From the NCBI GenBank assembly GCA_016720825.1, contig JADKJV010000003.1, positions 1 through 64,000 of the forward strand: a DNA stretch of 64,000 bases. Direction: 5' to 3'. A program made the position numbers and the translations under genes. Shown piece by piece: positions 1-9,565 of this stretch. Position 1 is the stretch's first letter. Each line of letters opens with the position of its first letter. The stretch is from Chitinophagaceae bacterium (GTDB lineage Bacteria > Bacteroidota > Bacteroidia > Chitinophagales > Chitinophagaceae). The notes under the pieces are model-generated. The model had not been told where the DNA came from. It was given only the letters and a program-made list of their open reading frames with translations, and ran no database searches.

Positions 1-7
1 ATATGAC

Positions 8-1612
8 TCAAAACTGACATATCAATTGGATTTTCAACTCTTTATCTGATGCCTGGTCACCAGACGCAACCCCGGTTTTGGGGGATCGTATTAGTGTTTC
101 TGCCCATCTGAGGGAGGTAGTTATGGAACGATTCCAGTCGTAGTTAACCAAAACATAGTAGTGAAACCCCTTTCCAAACCGGGCCGGAATGGAAAAACTG
201 TATAAAAGATCATTTTCGAACGCATACACCCTGGAATTATAACTGTCCGTTTCATAATAACCCAGCCTGCATGTAACCGCAACCGGTTTCATCATCGGCT
301 TATATATTATATCAGCAAATCCCATAAAGCCTGTTTCTTTCATCTTTCCCGCCAGCTGGTAACTGGTATACTCCACCCTGCTCCGGCATACCCACCCCGA
401 AGGAAATGTATAACTCAATTGCGTTCTCCAGTTTTTACGCTTCATATAAGTTAAGTATGATAAACCACGCGTATCCGCAGAAACATCCTGCTGTTTTGTC
501 TCAACCCTGTACCTGGAATACATTTCCACTTTGCGCGAAGGTGTATAAACAAACTGCAGCAGGTATTCATTTCCATCCGAAGGAGATGAATGCTGGTATT
601 TCAGCCAGGGAAAACAAAACAAATCTGCATAACAATCAAAACGCATTCCATTGACAGGCCTGACCGTTGCGCCTATATAAAATCCGGTTTCATTTCCCGG
701 GAATGTATTCTCTGTAAATGCATTTCCCGAAGGACCGAGATAAGCCGGATGCATTTTCCGGTACAACATGGCTATGTCCACTTTGGCATCTGCACTGATA
801 AGCAGTCCTTGTAATATGGCTGTCTTTTTATCCGCATCCACAGCTGCTTCCCCGAAAAAATGAAAATTCTTTTTCGTGATACTATAATCCACACTCGCAT
901 TATAACCCCGTTTGCCGCTAAACGCATACAGGTTATACCATTCATCTTTTTTCAGCAGCGGCAACGAATACTGGTAATACAGCGCATTCACACCGAATAA
1001 TAATTTCTTCCGCGTAAAGCGATGTGAAAAACCGGCACTCGTCAGCCGCAGTTTATTCCTTTCTGCAATCTCCGATGCATTCCGGTGATAACCTGTTAAT
1101 AATACTGAACTCACGGTAACATGCCCGTTGCTGTCAGTTACCGGATGCGCACTCAGCAGTTTCGAAGAAATAAAAATGACTGTCTTCCATTTTGTATTCC
1201 CGGCTTCAACAGCTGCCCCGCGGTAAAAACCGGATTCACCGGAAGAACTGTACGGGCGCAAAACAGGTCCCTGTCTTTTCACCGCCATCACTTCACCGCT
1301 TTTGCGGAATGCCATACTCTGCCATTGAATCAGCCCCTGCCCCATGTTGATGGTATAATCCCCGAGGGCGATTGTTTTTATAAACCCGCTGTGCCGGGAG
1401 AAAAAATGAAAAGAGTAAAAATCAAATCCATATTTCTGTTTACCCCGGAAAAAAGGTTCACCGGCATCTTTCTCTGCCGTCATTCCATATCGCAGGAGAT
1501 TTTTGAAACTGTAGCGGTAACGGATTAACAACGGCCACCGCGATCCCTGGTAATAGCCCGCATGGGTAGTATCATATAAATCAGCGGTGCCTGGTTTGTA
1601 TGAAGACCTCAC
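8..1612 (-). CDS. C-terminal part of a frameshifted helix-hairpin-helix / outer-membrane-like protein
   Basis: This 534-codon frame is the downstream continuation of the reading frame that ends at 1612. It begins with GTG at 1612-1610, directly on the stop codon of that frame, so it is probably not an independent gene. The protein has many alternating aromatic/polar stretches with repeated Tyr, Arg and Phe and ends in Phe (ICQF), the pattern of an outer-membrane beta-barrel. Adding one T to the six-T run (minus strand; plus 1614-1619) joins the two frames as a single protein of about 675 residues. Proteins with an N-terminal ComEA-like helix-hairpin-helix and a long beta-rich C-terminus are common in Bacteroidota; their function is not established. 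Confidence is good that it is coding and moderate for the joined model. Confidence 0.7.
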   Translation of the reverse strand: MRSSYKPGTADLYDTTHAGYYQGSRWPLLIRYRYSFKNLLRYGMTAEKDAGEPFFRGKQKYGFDFYSFHFFSRHSGFIKTIALGDYTINMGQGLIQWQSMAFRKSGEVMAVKRQGPVLRPYSSSGESGFYRGAAVEAGNTKWKTVIFISSKLLSAHPVTDSNGHVTVSSVLLTGYHRNASEIAERNKLRLTSAGFSHRFTRKKLLFGVNALYYQYSLPLLKKDEWYNLYAFSGKRGYNASVDYSITKKNFHFFGEAAVDADKKTAILQGLLISADAKVDIAMLYRKMHPAYLGPSGNAFTENTFPGNETGFYIGATVRPVNGMRFDCYADLFCFPWLKYQHSSPSDGNEYLLQFVYTPSRKVEMYSRYRVETKQQDVSADTRGLSYLTYMKRKNWRTQLSYTFPSGWVCRSRVEYTSYQLAGKMKETGFMGFADIIYKPMMKPVAVTCRLGYYETDSYNSRVYAFENDLLYSFSIPARFGKGFHYYVLVNYDWNRSITTSLRWAETLIRSPKTGVASGDQASDKELKIQLICQF

Positions 1613-2034
1613 TAAAAAAGATGATCACCGTTACTGAAACGGTTCCTGAAACCGGAAGGCTCATCTTTCGGCAATGCCGTGGTTACATACGGGATGATTT
1701 TTTGTATCGTCATCAAATCAAAAGATGGAACAGCCTGCAATTCATATTGGCTGATGAAATGACCGAAGCGGCTGCGGTAAGCAAGCAGCTGGTCGGTTTG
1801 CAGATCGGTCAGCAAACCCAGCTGGGACAATTCTGTTTTCCCAGCCGTATTCAGGTTCAGCGGATGCTTTTTATACATATCGAGTTCCTGTACAGTAGCA
1901 TCATCTTCGGTATTGATTTCTTCCGACTGGCCCAGGCTTTCCAATTGCTGTTCAGTTAAAATGAGTTCAGGCTGCTGTGCAAACAAAGTATGATGCAGGC
2001 AAAACAAAACCAACAAAAAGTAAACGGGTTTCAT
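1612..2034 (-). CDS. N-terminal part of the frameshifted gene: signal peptide plus helix-hairpin-helix domain
   Basis: 140 codons. Residues 1-19 look like a signal peptide ending in FAQ. Residues ~55-115 carry a ComEA-type helix-hairpin-helix repeat (LNLNTAGKTELSQLGLL, then a second hairpin around LMTIQKIIPYV), a fold usually used for non-specific DNA binding or protein contacts. The frame stops at a TAG formed right after a six-T run, where the adjacent frame (8-1612) continues the protein. The start codon overlaps the stop of the upstream gene by four bases, so the two are translationally coupled. Truncation by a one-base deletion or by a consensus error is the likely state. The joined product is inferred to be secreted to the envelope. 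Confidence 0.75.
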   Translation of the reverse strand: MKPVYFLLVLFCLHHTLFAQQPELILTEQQLESLGQSEEINTEDDATVQELDMYKKHPLNLNTAGKTELSQLGLLTDLQTDQLLAYRSRFGHFISQYELQAVPSFDLMTIQKIIPYVTTALPKDEPSGFRNRFSNGDHLF

Positions 2035-2864
2035 TGCTTAGTTTTTGATGAACCAAATACGATACTCAACGCAGGAGTAATCCCCAATTGCCGGTGGAAA
2101 AAAGCAGCTATCCCCAGCCGGATCGGGCGGAGCTGGAAGCCGGCTCCTGCCCAAACCTGTGAGGATGCAGTGGAAACACCGCCGCTGATTAAACAGACCG
2201 GTACAATCCGGTAACTGAAACAGGCGTTGACCTGCAGGGGCTGGTCTTCCGCTTTTACAATTTCAAATCCTGTAAAAAATTTCTGGGATGCATCTAAACC
2301 ACAGCCAAAAGAATATATCACCGGCAAATCGGCCACACCGTTTTTTCCAAATCGCCCGCCGGCTGGATTCTCGATTTTAAATCCTGTCTGCACCTGTTCA
2401 CTCACCTGGAAGATTGCACCGAAAGAAGCCGACATCACCGAAGCATTTCCATAACCCGATACCCCTAACTGGTGATACAGGAACGAAACACCCAATACTG
2501 CTTTATCTCCCAGCTTGCGGCCGTAACCCACATTGAAATTGGCGGCACGATAAGCACCTGCAGTTGAATAATCCGCCTGCAACCCAATGCCACCCGGGGA
2601 AAAAGGAACAACGGCTGCAGCGGCAGCACTTGTAAACGCACGCAGCATATATCTTTTTTCGCTGATTATCCCCGCTCCTGTTTGTCGGACAAAACCCAGG
2701 GATGCAGGGTTTGCTGCAAAACCGAAAACACTTTGTTGTTTGATACTGTAAGCCACCGGACCATTCATTACCGGCAGCAGCGGATGCAGTGGCGCCTGGC
2801 ATTCACCGCAGTTACAAAAACAAATCATGATTCCGATCAGGCCTCCGAATCTTTTCACAGTCAC
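2031..2864 (-). CDS. Outer-membrane beta-barrel-like protein of unknown function
   Basis: 277 residues. The N-terminus (FGGLIGIMICFCNCGEC) is hydrophobic and Cys-rich and may be a signal peptide. The rest is Gly/Ala/aromatic rich with repeated strand-like segments such as GIGLQADYSTAGAYRAANFNVGYG, written here only as a pattern of alternating small and aromatic residues. An early FGFAANPASLG segment recalls the start of PorV/PorQ-like and PorP-like barrels of Bacteroidota. It is followed with a four-base overlap by the helix-hairpin-helix gene, so the pair is probably one operon. I do not recognise a specific family. A T9SS-linked envelope role would be inference from the fold only. Confidence 0.7.
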   Translation of the reverse strand: MTVKRFGGLIGIMICFCNCGECQAPLHPLLPVMNGPVAYSIKQQSVFGFAANPASLGFVRQTGAGIISEKRYMLRAFTSAAAAAVVPFSPGGIGLQADYSTAGAYRAANFNVGYGRKLGDKAVLGVSFLYHQLGVSGYGNASVMSASFGAIFQVSEQVQTGFKIENPAGGRFGKNGVADLPVIYSFGCGLDASQKFFTGFEIVKAEDQPLQVNACFSYRIVPVCLISGGVSTASSQVWAGAGFQLRPIRLGIAAFFHRQLGITPALSIVFGSSKTKQ

Positions 2865-3037
2865 ACATTTTCATTCACAATAAACCGGGATTCAAAAATA
2901 GCAGCGGACCCTCTCTGGAAAATGGTTGTTTTCATCATCATTCCTGTTTTTTTCCTGACTGGTTGTTGGTGTAAAAAACAAGTCCGGAAAGTGGAAAACG
3001 GAAACATAATCCTTAATAAAAGCAGCCCGATTGCACT

Positions 3038-3045
3038 TACCTTTG
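3038..3045 (+). promoter_or_regulatory. -7 element of a Bacteroidota promoter in front of folD
   Basis: TACCTTTG matches the Bacteroidota sigma-ABfr -7 consensus TAnnTTTG exactly. I see no good -33 TTG at the usual 19-21 base spacing. The folD ATG (3050) follows the element by only four bases, so initiation at the normal distance would give an mRNA with essentially no leader. Confidence 0.5.
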
Positions 3046-3049
3046 CGCC

Positions 3050-3925
3050 ATGCAACTATTAGATGGAAAGAAAGCAGCCCAGGCAATCCGGGACGAGCTG
3101 AAAATCGAAGTGGCCCAGCTGGCCGCAGAAGGAAAAAAGATCCCGCACTTAGCAGCCATATTGGTTGGTAATAACGGCGCCAGCGAAACTTATGTAGCGG
3201 CCAAAGTAAAAGCCTGTGATGAAGCCGGATTCCTTTCCACACTGATCAGGCTTGAAGCAGATACCCCTGAAATCAGGTTGCTTGACCAGATTGAAAAACT
3301 GAATAACGATCCTGACGTAGATGGCATCCTGGTTCAATTGCCATTGCCATCCCATATCCGTGAAGAAAATGTAATCAATGCTATTGACCCGGATAAAGAC
3401 GTGGATGGTTTCCACCCCGTGAATATCGGCAGGATGGTACAGGGCTTACCTACTTTCATTCCCGCCACACCACATGGTGTAATGCTGCTGCTGGAACATT
3501 TTAAAATTGACACCAAAGGAAAACATGCTGTAGTAGTTGGGCGCAGCAATATTGTGGGAAGACCCATGAGCATTTTATTAAGCGCCAATACCAATCCGGG
3601 TAACTGCACCGTTACGGTTTGTCATTCCAGGACACCCGACATCAAATCATTTTGCCTGCAGGCCGACATTATTGTTGCCGCCATCGGCAAACCTGAATTC
3701 ATCACCGCTGATATGGTGAAAGAAGGTGCTATCATCGTAGATGTAGGTATTACCCGTGTGGAAGATGCCACAAAAAAATCCGGATTCAAATTAAAGGGGG
3801 ATGTGCATTTCGACAGCGTGGCACCCAAATCATCCTGGATCACCCCTGTACCCGGTGGTGTGGGACCAATGACCATTGCCGCACTCCTGAAAAATACATA
3901 CCGTTCCTGCGCTTTAAAAAACTGA
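3050..3925 (+). CDS. folD: Bifunctional methylenetetrahydrofolate dehydrogenase / methenyltetrahydrofolate cyclohydrolase
   Basis: FolD interconverts 5,10-methylene-, 5,10-methenyl- and 10-formyl-tetrahydrofolate in the cytosol, using NADP(H). The 291-residue protein has the usual family length. The catalytic motif with Tyr48 and Lys52 is present (ETYVAAKVKACDEAG), as are the substrate loop DVDGILVQLPLP near residue 92, the nucleotide-binding GRSNIVGRP near 165, and the C-terminal PVPGGVGPMT signature. The next gene, queE, starts four bases after the stop, so the two are probably cotranscribed; folate C1 metabolism and queuosine synthesis share only the pterin/GTP theme. The ATG lies almost on top of the promoter -7 element. 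Confidence 0.97.
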   Translation: MQLLDGKKAAQAIRDELKIEVAQLAAEGKKIPHLAAILVGNNGASETYVAAKVKACDEAGFLSTLIRLEADTPEIRLLDQIEKLNNDPDVDGILVQLPLPSHIREENVINAIDPDKDVDGFHPVNIGRMVQGLPTFIPATPHGVMLLLEHFKIDTKGKHAVVVGRSNIVGRPMSILLSANTNPGNCTVTVCHSRTPDIKSFCLQADIIVAAIGKPEFITADMVKEGAIIVDVGITRVEDATKKSGFKLKGDVHFDSVAPKSSWITPVPGGVGPMTIAALLKNTYRSCALKN

Positions 3926-3929
3926 TCGC

Positions 3930-4553
3930 ATGTCTGCAGCAGCTGAACATACCGGCTCCTCTTTACCCGTGATGGAACATTTTTATACCATCCAGGGTGA
4001 AGGCTATCACCAGGGCAGGGCGGCTTATTTCATCCGCCTCGGCGGCTGTGATGTGGGTTGTGTGTGGTGTGATGTGAAAGACAGCTGGGAAATGGATAAA
4101 CACCCGCGCCTGTCTGTAGCAGAACTCGTGCACCTGGTAAAACAAACGCCCGCCAACATGGTGGTGATCACCGGCGGCGAACCACTGATGCATAACCTGG
4201 ATGAACTGACGTTTGAACTCAATGAAGCAGGGCTGCAAACAAATATTGAAACTTCAGGTGCACATCCGCTGAGTGGTGAATGGGACTGGATCTGCCTCTC
4301 CCCTAAAAAATTCAAAGCACCGTTGCCGGACATATTACCACTGGCCAATGAATTAAAAGTGATCATCTTCCATCCGTCCGACCTTGAATGGGCCGAGAAA
4401 TATGCCGCACAGGTGAATCCCCGTTGTAAACTGTACTTACAACCGGAATGGGATAAAGCGGCTGCGATGACACCGCTGATCATTGAATACATCAAGGCCA
4501 ATCCCCAATGGGAACTGAGCCTGCAGATTCATAAATACATCAACGTTCCCTGA
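3930..4553 (+). CDS. queE: 7-carboxy-7-deazaguanine synthase
   Basis: QueE is a radical SAM enzyme that converts 6-carboxy-tetrahydropterin to 7-carboxy-7-deazaguanine in the queuosine/preQ0 pathway. At 207 residues it is of family length. The [4Fe-4S] cluster motif is Cys40-x3-Cys44-x2-Cys47 (CDVGCVWC), preceded by the family's FYTIQGEG near residue 18, and a GGEP SAM-binding motif sits near residue 84. It follows folD by four bases. The rest of the pathway is not adjacent; two pterin-synthase homologues and folE lie 35 kb away at 38.6-40.1 kb. The TGA stop is followed at once by the convergent end of the macroglobulin gene. Confidence 0.95.
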   Translation: MSAAAEHTGSSLPVMEHFYTIQGEGYHQGRAAYFIRLGGCDVGCVWCDVKDSWEMDKHPRLSVAELVHLVKQTPANMVVITGGEPLMHNLDELTFELNEAGLQTNIETSGAHPLSGEWDWICLSPKKFKAPLPDILPLANELKVIIFHPSDLEWAEKYAAQVNPRCKLYLQPEWDKAAAMTPLIIEYIKANPQWELSLQIHKYINVP

Positions 4554-4555
4554 TT

Positions 4556-7500
4556 TTATTCTTTCACTGTTATATGCTGTGCACGGCTCCATGCACTGAT
4601 ATCCGGTTTATACATACACTCGATTGAAGCAGGACCGTTACTGAATGAACCTTCATGCATCACCACCAGGTTATACTTCAGCGTACTCATCCCTGACGGA
4701 ATGGATTCTGCAAAAAACTGGTGACCTGCATCCCGGACAGACATATACGCATTGAACCGGTCGCCATGTACATACCCGCTTAACAGGTCTGCCGGCTCCA
4801 ATGCCGCTGCACGCCTGTCCTGGATATATACATACCGCAGCAGTTTCTTTGATTGTATTATCAGTTTAACATACACCGTATCCCCGGGATGTAAAATAGT
4901 CTGCGCATTCACGGCAACCATCTTCCCGGCTTTTTTGTCAAACACAGTCAGTTCTTTTTGCAGACTAAGATCCTCCCCGGCACCGGGTAATTCATCCGGA
5001 CGGGTAAAATAATACCAGGTCACTGTTGTATTCGCCGTTGCGTGGCCTGTGTTGTGAATACCCACCGGGAAAATATCATTGGACGCATGGAATGCCGAAG
5101 ATTGCCCGCCCAGTAAATCATTATTCAGGTTGAACGTTTTTTTATCGAGCCGGGTTTCCACCGCAGCCGTTTCACCACCGATGGATTTACCGTATTGTTC
5201 CATTAAACGGATTACAGCAGCCGTGCCACGTGTTGTGCGCCAGCTGTCTTCATTTCTTTCCCCGAGAATCCATTTCATGATAGCAGCACCTTCATTGGGA
5301 TAAAAACCGGAGGCATCAAAAGCTTCTGCGAGCACGGCCAACGTTTCTTCATCACTGTTGGACAACTCATCTTCATCTCCCATTTCTTTCCAGCGAACCC
5401 CGTGTTCGTTATCGCGGATGGCCCGCTCATGTACAGAGCGCAGCAATGATAAAGCCGGCGCAGCCGCTTCATCCTGGTTGCCGAATAAACGCAAAGCGGT
5501 TACAACATATACGGCCTGGGTATACAACGGACGACGGATCACTTCACCCGCATATGCTTTCATCCAGTTGCGCCATTCTTTCAATACAGAGTCCGGTTGC
5601 TGCTTTGCTTCTTTCCACTGACTGATGGCATAGAGCCTGAATAATTTACTGACTGGTGAACGCTGTTCCATTTCGGCATACCGGTTCAGCAAACAATAAG
5701 ATTTCAGTTTATCAGAGAACGCCAGGAATTTCACCCTCACTTCCGGATCATCAGAATAAATGTATTTCTCCTGCATGTGACCGAAACCTGCCAGCACATA
5801 AGCAGAAATAAAAGGATTGGATTGCATACCGCTGAACCAGGCCAAACCGCCATCAGCCATCTGGAGACTGATCAGCTTGTCGAGGTAATACACCATTTTT
5901 TCTTTCGTGCGGACGGTATCCAGCAGTTTGAATAATTGTGACTGTAAGTCTGATTCCTTTCTGGAAAGGCTTAACCAGGGCATGCTGATGGCGTTCACTT
6001 CCTCAGGCATTTCCACAGGTTGTTTTTCTTTTTCCAGTTCAGCACTGGCTTTTTCAAATGCATGTTGCGCATCCTGGTCTTGCCGCATCAGTTGCAGCGC
6101 CATCACATGGGCATAGAGTTTATTGAAACTCTGTTCAGCACATTCATAAGAATAATTGGCTAACCAGGGCAATGATTGCAGCATAGCAGCCTGCGGTCTT
6201 TGTTTTACCATCATGGCGATGCCAAACGGATCTGCGTCCGCAGGAATAGCAGGCGGATGGATCAGTGAATCCTTTCCGGCAGTTAACGAAGATGAAACAG
6301 ATTGTTTGGCCAGCACAAGCGGACTCATCACCGGGATAATATGTTCTTCCCCGTCTGCAAACTGGTCAGACCTTGCTTTCACCGTAATCTTCAGCGGATC
6401 AGAAATGTTGGAAGGGACCTTCAGTGTAAATGATTGCATGCCGCTCACCGTTGCATCCAGCGCAAATCCAAAACTGCTTTGGGTGATGCATGATGCAGTT
6501 ATGTCTTCGCCCGTAACAGCATTTTCCACTTTACACTGCACATTGCCTTTCAAGGCAGCCGTATCGAGATTACTGATTCTCGTTTTTAAAATAATCTGGT
6601 CACCCTGGTACAATAACCGTGGCATATTGGGCTGCACCATCAGTGGCAGGCTGCTCCGCAGGGTTTGCTCCATGTAAGCAAACAATGCATTCTTCGTATG
6701 GGCCAGCATCATCCATTTCCATTCAGTGAGTGTTTCGGGCATGGTGAAACTGATCCGGTAAAAACCATCATTATCTGCATATAAAGCCGGATAGAAAAAC
6801 GCCAGCTCATTCAGGTTTTTACGGATGGGGATGGGTGGTTCTTCTTTCGCCGGAGGCAACACCACTTTGCCTTTGGTGCTGACTACCAAAACCCCGTTCG
6901 CGCCATTGGCTCCATATAATGCCACCCCTTCTGCGCCCTTCAGTATAACCACATCACTGATCATGGAGGGATCAAGTGTACCCATTACAGAAAGACTGAC
7001 AGGCACACCATCCAGCACCAGCATCGGCTCGCTGCTGCCGGTCATGGAACGGATTCCCCGCAGGGTAATCCTGGCATCAGCAAATACACCATTGTTAACG
7101 GTTTGTACATTTAAACCAGAAACCCTGCCCGATAAACCATAGGCTAATTCTACTTTGCTGTAAAGAATGTCGGGTTCAAAATTCAGCCTGAGCTGGTTAT
7201 CCAATCCAAATAATCCCCTTGCTGTGGGGATATTATTCCAGTCGCCCATCACATCCTGATCCATTGAATTCCACCAATAGTAAGTCGCAGGCATAATCGC
7301 TCCTGCATCACTCAGCCTGAAATCATCTGATTCATACTGGCTGTTTACATCGCGGGAGAAATTAACACCATAATATTTGGGAATGGAATAATCCCTGTTA
7401 ATTTCCGGCACTTCCCATTCATGCTTTTGCAATAAATCCAGTGAGGCATCATACATCCCGGTCATTAATTCAGCGATGGTATTTTCGCCACGGGTTTTAA

Positions 7501-9565
7501 CAGAGACGGTGAAATTCTCAGTGGATCCAGGACTCAAGGACGAACGGAATTTCTCCACCACGATTTCCGGCTTATCATCATCCTGATCAATAATATAAAT
7601 TTCACTGTTGTATGTGTACAGCTGGTTCCGGTAAATATAAGTTTGGGTCACCTGAGCTTTACCAACCGCATCTGCAGGCAATTTCCATGTCCAATGTTCA
7701 AGACCTGCCGGCTGTTCATGCACTTCATACGACTGGTTGAGTACTGTTTTTGATTTGCGGCTGAACCAGGCAATCTGGTAAACAGTATAAATTTTATCAT
7801 ATGCATTTCCGGAAAACAAATGAACAGTATCACCGGCCTTGACTGAATTGTAGGGCACTTCATACCAGCTGTATCCCGGCATGCTTACAGTCCGTTTCTT
7901 TGTATCATACAGCCTGAAATAATAAGGCCTGCCTTCATTGGAACCTTTTACCCTTCCGCTGTCACGGCAAACAGCCACACAGAAATATTCACCTGCTTTA
8001 AAAAGGGCGGGATCAAGCATAACGGATGCCTTTTCGCCGCTCGTCACAGTAGTTGTATAAACCAGTTCTTCAGGTAATTTATCAACCGGCGTTCTTTCGA
8101 ATTTGTATTCCGGGAACCAATCTTTCCATAGTGATAATGGATATGGCCACTGGTCCATGGCCGACAATTCACGTGTACGTAATGTATCCACCGGCCGCAA
8201 CTGCCTGTACACCCTGAGCTCAACAGGCAAACCATTTCTGGGTGCGTCATTTTCCATCGCTTGCAGTTTTAAATGCGGTTTCGCAGATAAATCCATATCT
8301 GCAGCATTGGCAAAACTTATATTGACTGGTCTGGTGGTAGCGCGATAGGTATCGTCCTTTTCATGCGTTTCCCCGCCGGCATCAGTTGCAATCACATTGA
8401 TTGAATAGGTGATGTATGACGCTGAATCCGGATGACGCAGACGTCCAGGTAATTTGAAATCATGTACAGGGATATTCAATATACCGTCCGGACCTGTTAC
8501 ACCAAAACTATCAGCCAATGTGGCTTTCGCATTTTTAAATCCGGAACCGTAATCTTCCCCATCATCATCGTCCCGGTAACCGTTCCGGGAAATTGTATAC
8601 TTCACCTTCACACCGGATAAAGGTGCTCCGGTCAATGCTTTTGCTTTCACTTTGAAATCAAATGGCTGGCCGGGCAAATGATTTTCTGACGGCATGACCA
8701 CTTCTATTTTATAAGAAGGCCTTTTATATTCTTCTACTGAAAAAATATTGCTGTCATAATCGAAATCAAATATATCGGATTCAAATCCCCACTCACCGGT
8801 TGCTGCCGTTTTCGGGATTTTGAATTTCCCGGATAAACTGGCGTATTCATTCAGCACAAATGGAAGGGTATCATTTGCATTTCCGAACGGGTCCTGGATA
8901 TACAGCAACACATTATCATCTTCTGCTGCTAACTTCATCACCTGGTTATACATTTTCTGTCCCAGGTTTTTCGGGGTCAGCAGGATTTTTTCCCCGGTCT
9001 CCGGGTTTTGTGTCAGGCAGATCACTTTGAATTGCATGAGCTGTCCCGGCCGGTATAATTTGCGGTCGGTATAAACACTCAGGGTCATTTTATCCACGTA
9101 ATATTCTGCCAGGTTATCAAATTCATCTGAGCTGTATACTTCATCATCTGTCTCTTCACCGGACCGGAAATTGAAAACTTCGTAAACAGTATCCCTTCCT
9201 GCGATGGCAGCAACAGTAATATTTTTTGCAATCGCTGGTATGAAGTAACCTTCCGCTGACAATTTTGCGCTGAGTACTTTGATTGGTTTCAGGTGCAGGG
9301 TATCCCTGGCATCCGGGGTTTCCCAATACCTGATTTGTACCTGTGGTTCCGGAAAACCGGTTGTACGGTTGAGGACAAAAACTCTGGCGCCCTGTTTTAA
9401 AACGGAAAAACCGGAAACAGAGAAGCGAAGCTGGTTAAACCGGTCGCCCTCCTGCCCTTGCGGGAATGGCGAAGTGCGCATCAGGTAATTCCCCGGAGGC
9501 AATCCATCCAGTTTGAAAAAAGAGAAATGGGTATTGAAATCTCCCGGTTCAGGTAATTCAATCAC
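4556..9565 (-). CDS. Alpha-2-macroglobulin-like protein with embedded TonB plug domain, main (C-terminal) part
   Basis: 1669 codons starting from a GTG that is unlikely to be the true start, because the family's N-terminal third lies in the preceding frame (9562-10914). Visible parts, in order: MG-type beta domains and an MG2-like region (LYRPGQLMQFKV); a TonB-dependent-receptor plug-like segment around 7200-6850 (GRVSGLNVQ ... ITLRGIRSM ... LVLDGVPV ... VILKGAEGVALYGANGANGV); an alpha-2-macroglobulin 'bait/anchor' region (FYRISFTMPETLTEWKW); the thioester-type motif CAEQ near 6131-6142; and the alpha-helical toroid with substrate-like repeats. Such proteins are envelope protease traps or surface structural proteins. 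One missing base in a GGG run at 9631-9633 accounts for the split. Very likely one ~2120-residue protein. Confidence 0.9.
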   Translation of the reverse strand: MIELPEPGDFNTHFSFFKLDGLPPGNYLMRTSPFPQGQEGDRFNQLRFSVSGFSVLKQGARVFVLNRTTGFPEPQVQIRYWETPDARDTLHLKPIKVLSAKLSAEGYFIPAIAKNITVAAIAGRDTVYEVFNFRSGEETDDEVYSSDEFDNLAEYYVDKMTLSVYTDRKLYRPGQLMQFKVICLTQNPETGEKILLTPKNLGQKMYNQVMKLAAEDDNVLLYIQDPFGNANDTLPFVLNEYASLSGKFKIPKTAATGEWGFESDIFDFDYDSNIFSVEEYKRPSYKIEVVMPSENHLPGQPFDFKVKAKALTGAPLSGVKVKYTISRNGYRDDDDGEDYGSGFKNAKATLADSFGVTGPDGILNIPVHDFKLPGRLRHPDSASYITYSINVIATDAGGETHEKDDTYRATTRPVNISFANAADMDLSAKPHLKLQAMENDAPRNGLPVELRVYRQLRPVDTLRTRELSAMDQWPYPLSLWKDWFPEYKFERTPVDKLPEELVYTTTVTSGEKASVMLDPALFKAGEYFCVAVCRDSGRVKGSNEGRPYYFRLYDTKKRTVSMPGYSWYEVPYNSVKAGDTVHLFSGNAYDKIYTVYQIAWFSRKSKTVLNQSYEVHEQPAGLEHWTWKLPADAVGKAQVTQTYIYRNQLYTYNSEIYIIDQDDDKPEIVVEKFRSSLSPGSTENFTVSVKTRGENTIAELMTGMYDASLDLLQKHEWEVPEINRDYSIPKYYGVNFSRDVNSQYESDDFRLSDAGAIMPATYYWWNSMDQDVMGDWNNIPTARGLFGLDNQLRLNFEPDILYSKVELAYGLSGRVSGLNVQTVNNGVFADARITLRGIRSMTGSSEPMLVLDGVPVSLSVMGTLDPSMISDVVILKGAEGVALYGANGANGVLVVSTKGKVVLPPAKEEPPIPIRKNLNELAFFYPALYADNDGFYRISFTMPETLTEWKWMMLAHTKNALFAYMEQTLRSSLPLMVQPNMPRLLYQGDQIILKTRISNLDTAALKGNVQCKVENAVTGEDITASCITQSSFGFALDATVSGMQSFTLKVPSNISDPLKITVKARSDQFADGEEHIIPVMSPLVLAKQSVSSSLTAGKDSLIHPPAIPADADPFGIAMMVKQRPQAAMLQSLPWLANYSYECAEQSFNKLYAHVMALQLMRQDQDAQHAFEKASAELEKEKQPVEMPEEVNAISMPWLSLSRKESDLQSQLFKLLDTVRTKEKMVYYLDKLISLQMADGGLAWFSGMQSNPFISAYVLAGFGHMQEKYIYSDDPEVRVKFLAFSDKLKSYCLLNRYAEMEQRSPVSKLFRLYAISQWKEAKQQPDSVLKEWRNWMKAYAGEVIRRPLYTQAVYVVTALRLFGNQDEAAAPALSLLRSVHERAIRDNEHGVRWKEMGDEDELSNSDEETLAVLAEAFDASGFYPNEGAAIMKWILGERNEDSWRTTRGTAAVIRLMEQYGKSIGGETAAVETRLDKKTFNLNNDLLGGQSSAFHASNDIFPVGIHNTGHATANTTVTWYYFTRPDELPGAGEDLSLQKELTVFDKKAGKMVAVNAQTILHPGDTVYVKLIIQSKKLLRYVYIQDRRAAALEPADLLSGYVHGDRFNAYMSVRDAGHQFFAESIPSGMSTLKYNLVVMHEGSFSNGPASIECMYKPDISAWSRAQHITVKE

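Noticed and set aside
3930..4553. folD-queE as part of a queuosine gene cluster with a preQ1 riboswitch
   Set aside because: There is no aptamer-like sequence in the short space before folD, and the -7 box leaves no leader.
6850..7200. TonB plug segment as an assembly chimera with a receptor gene
   Set aside because: The reading frame is continuous on both sides and no barrel sequence follows, so a real embedded domain is more likely.
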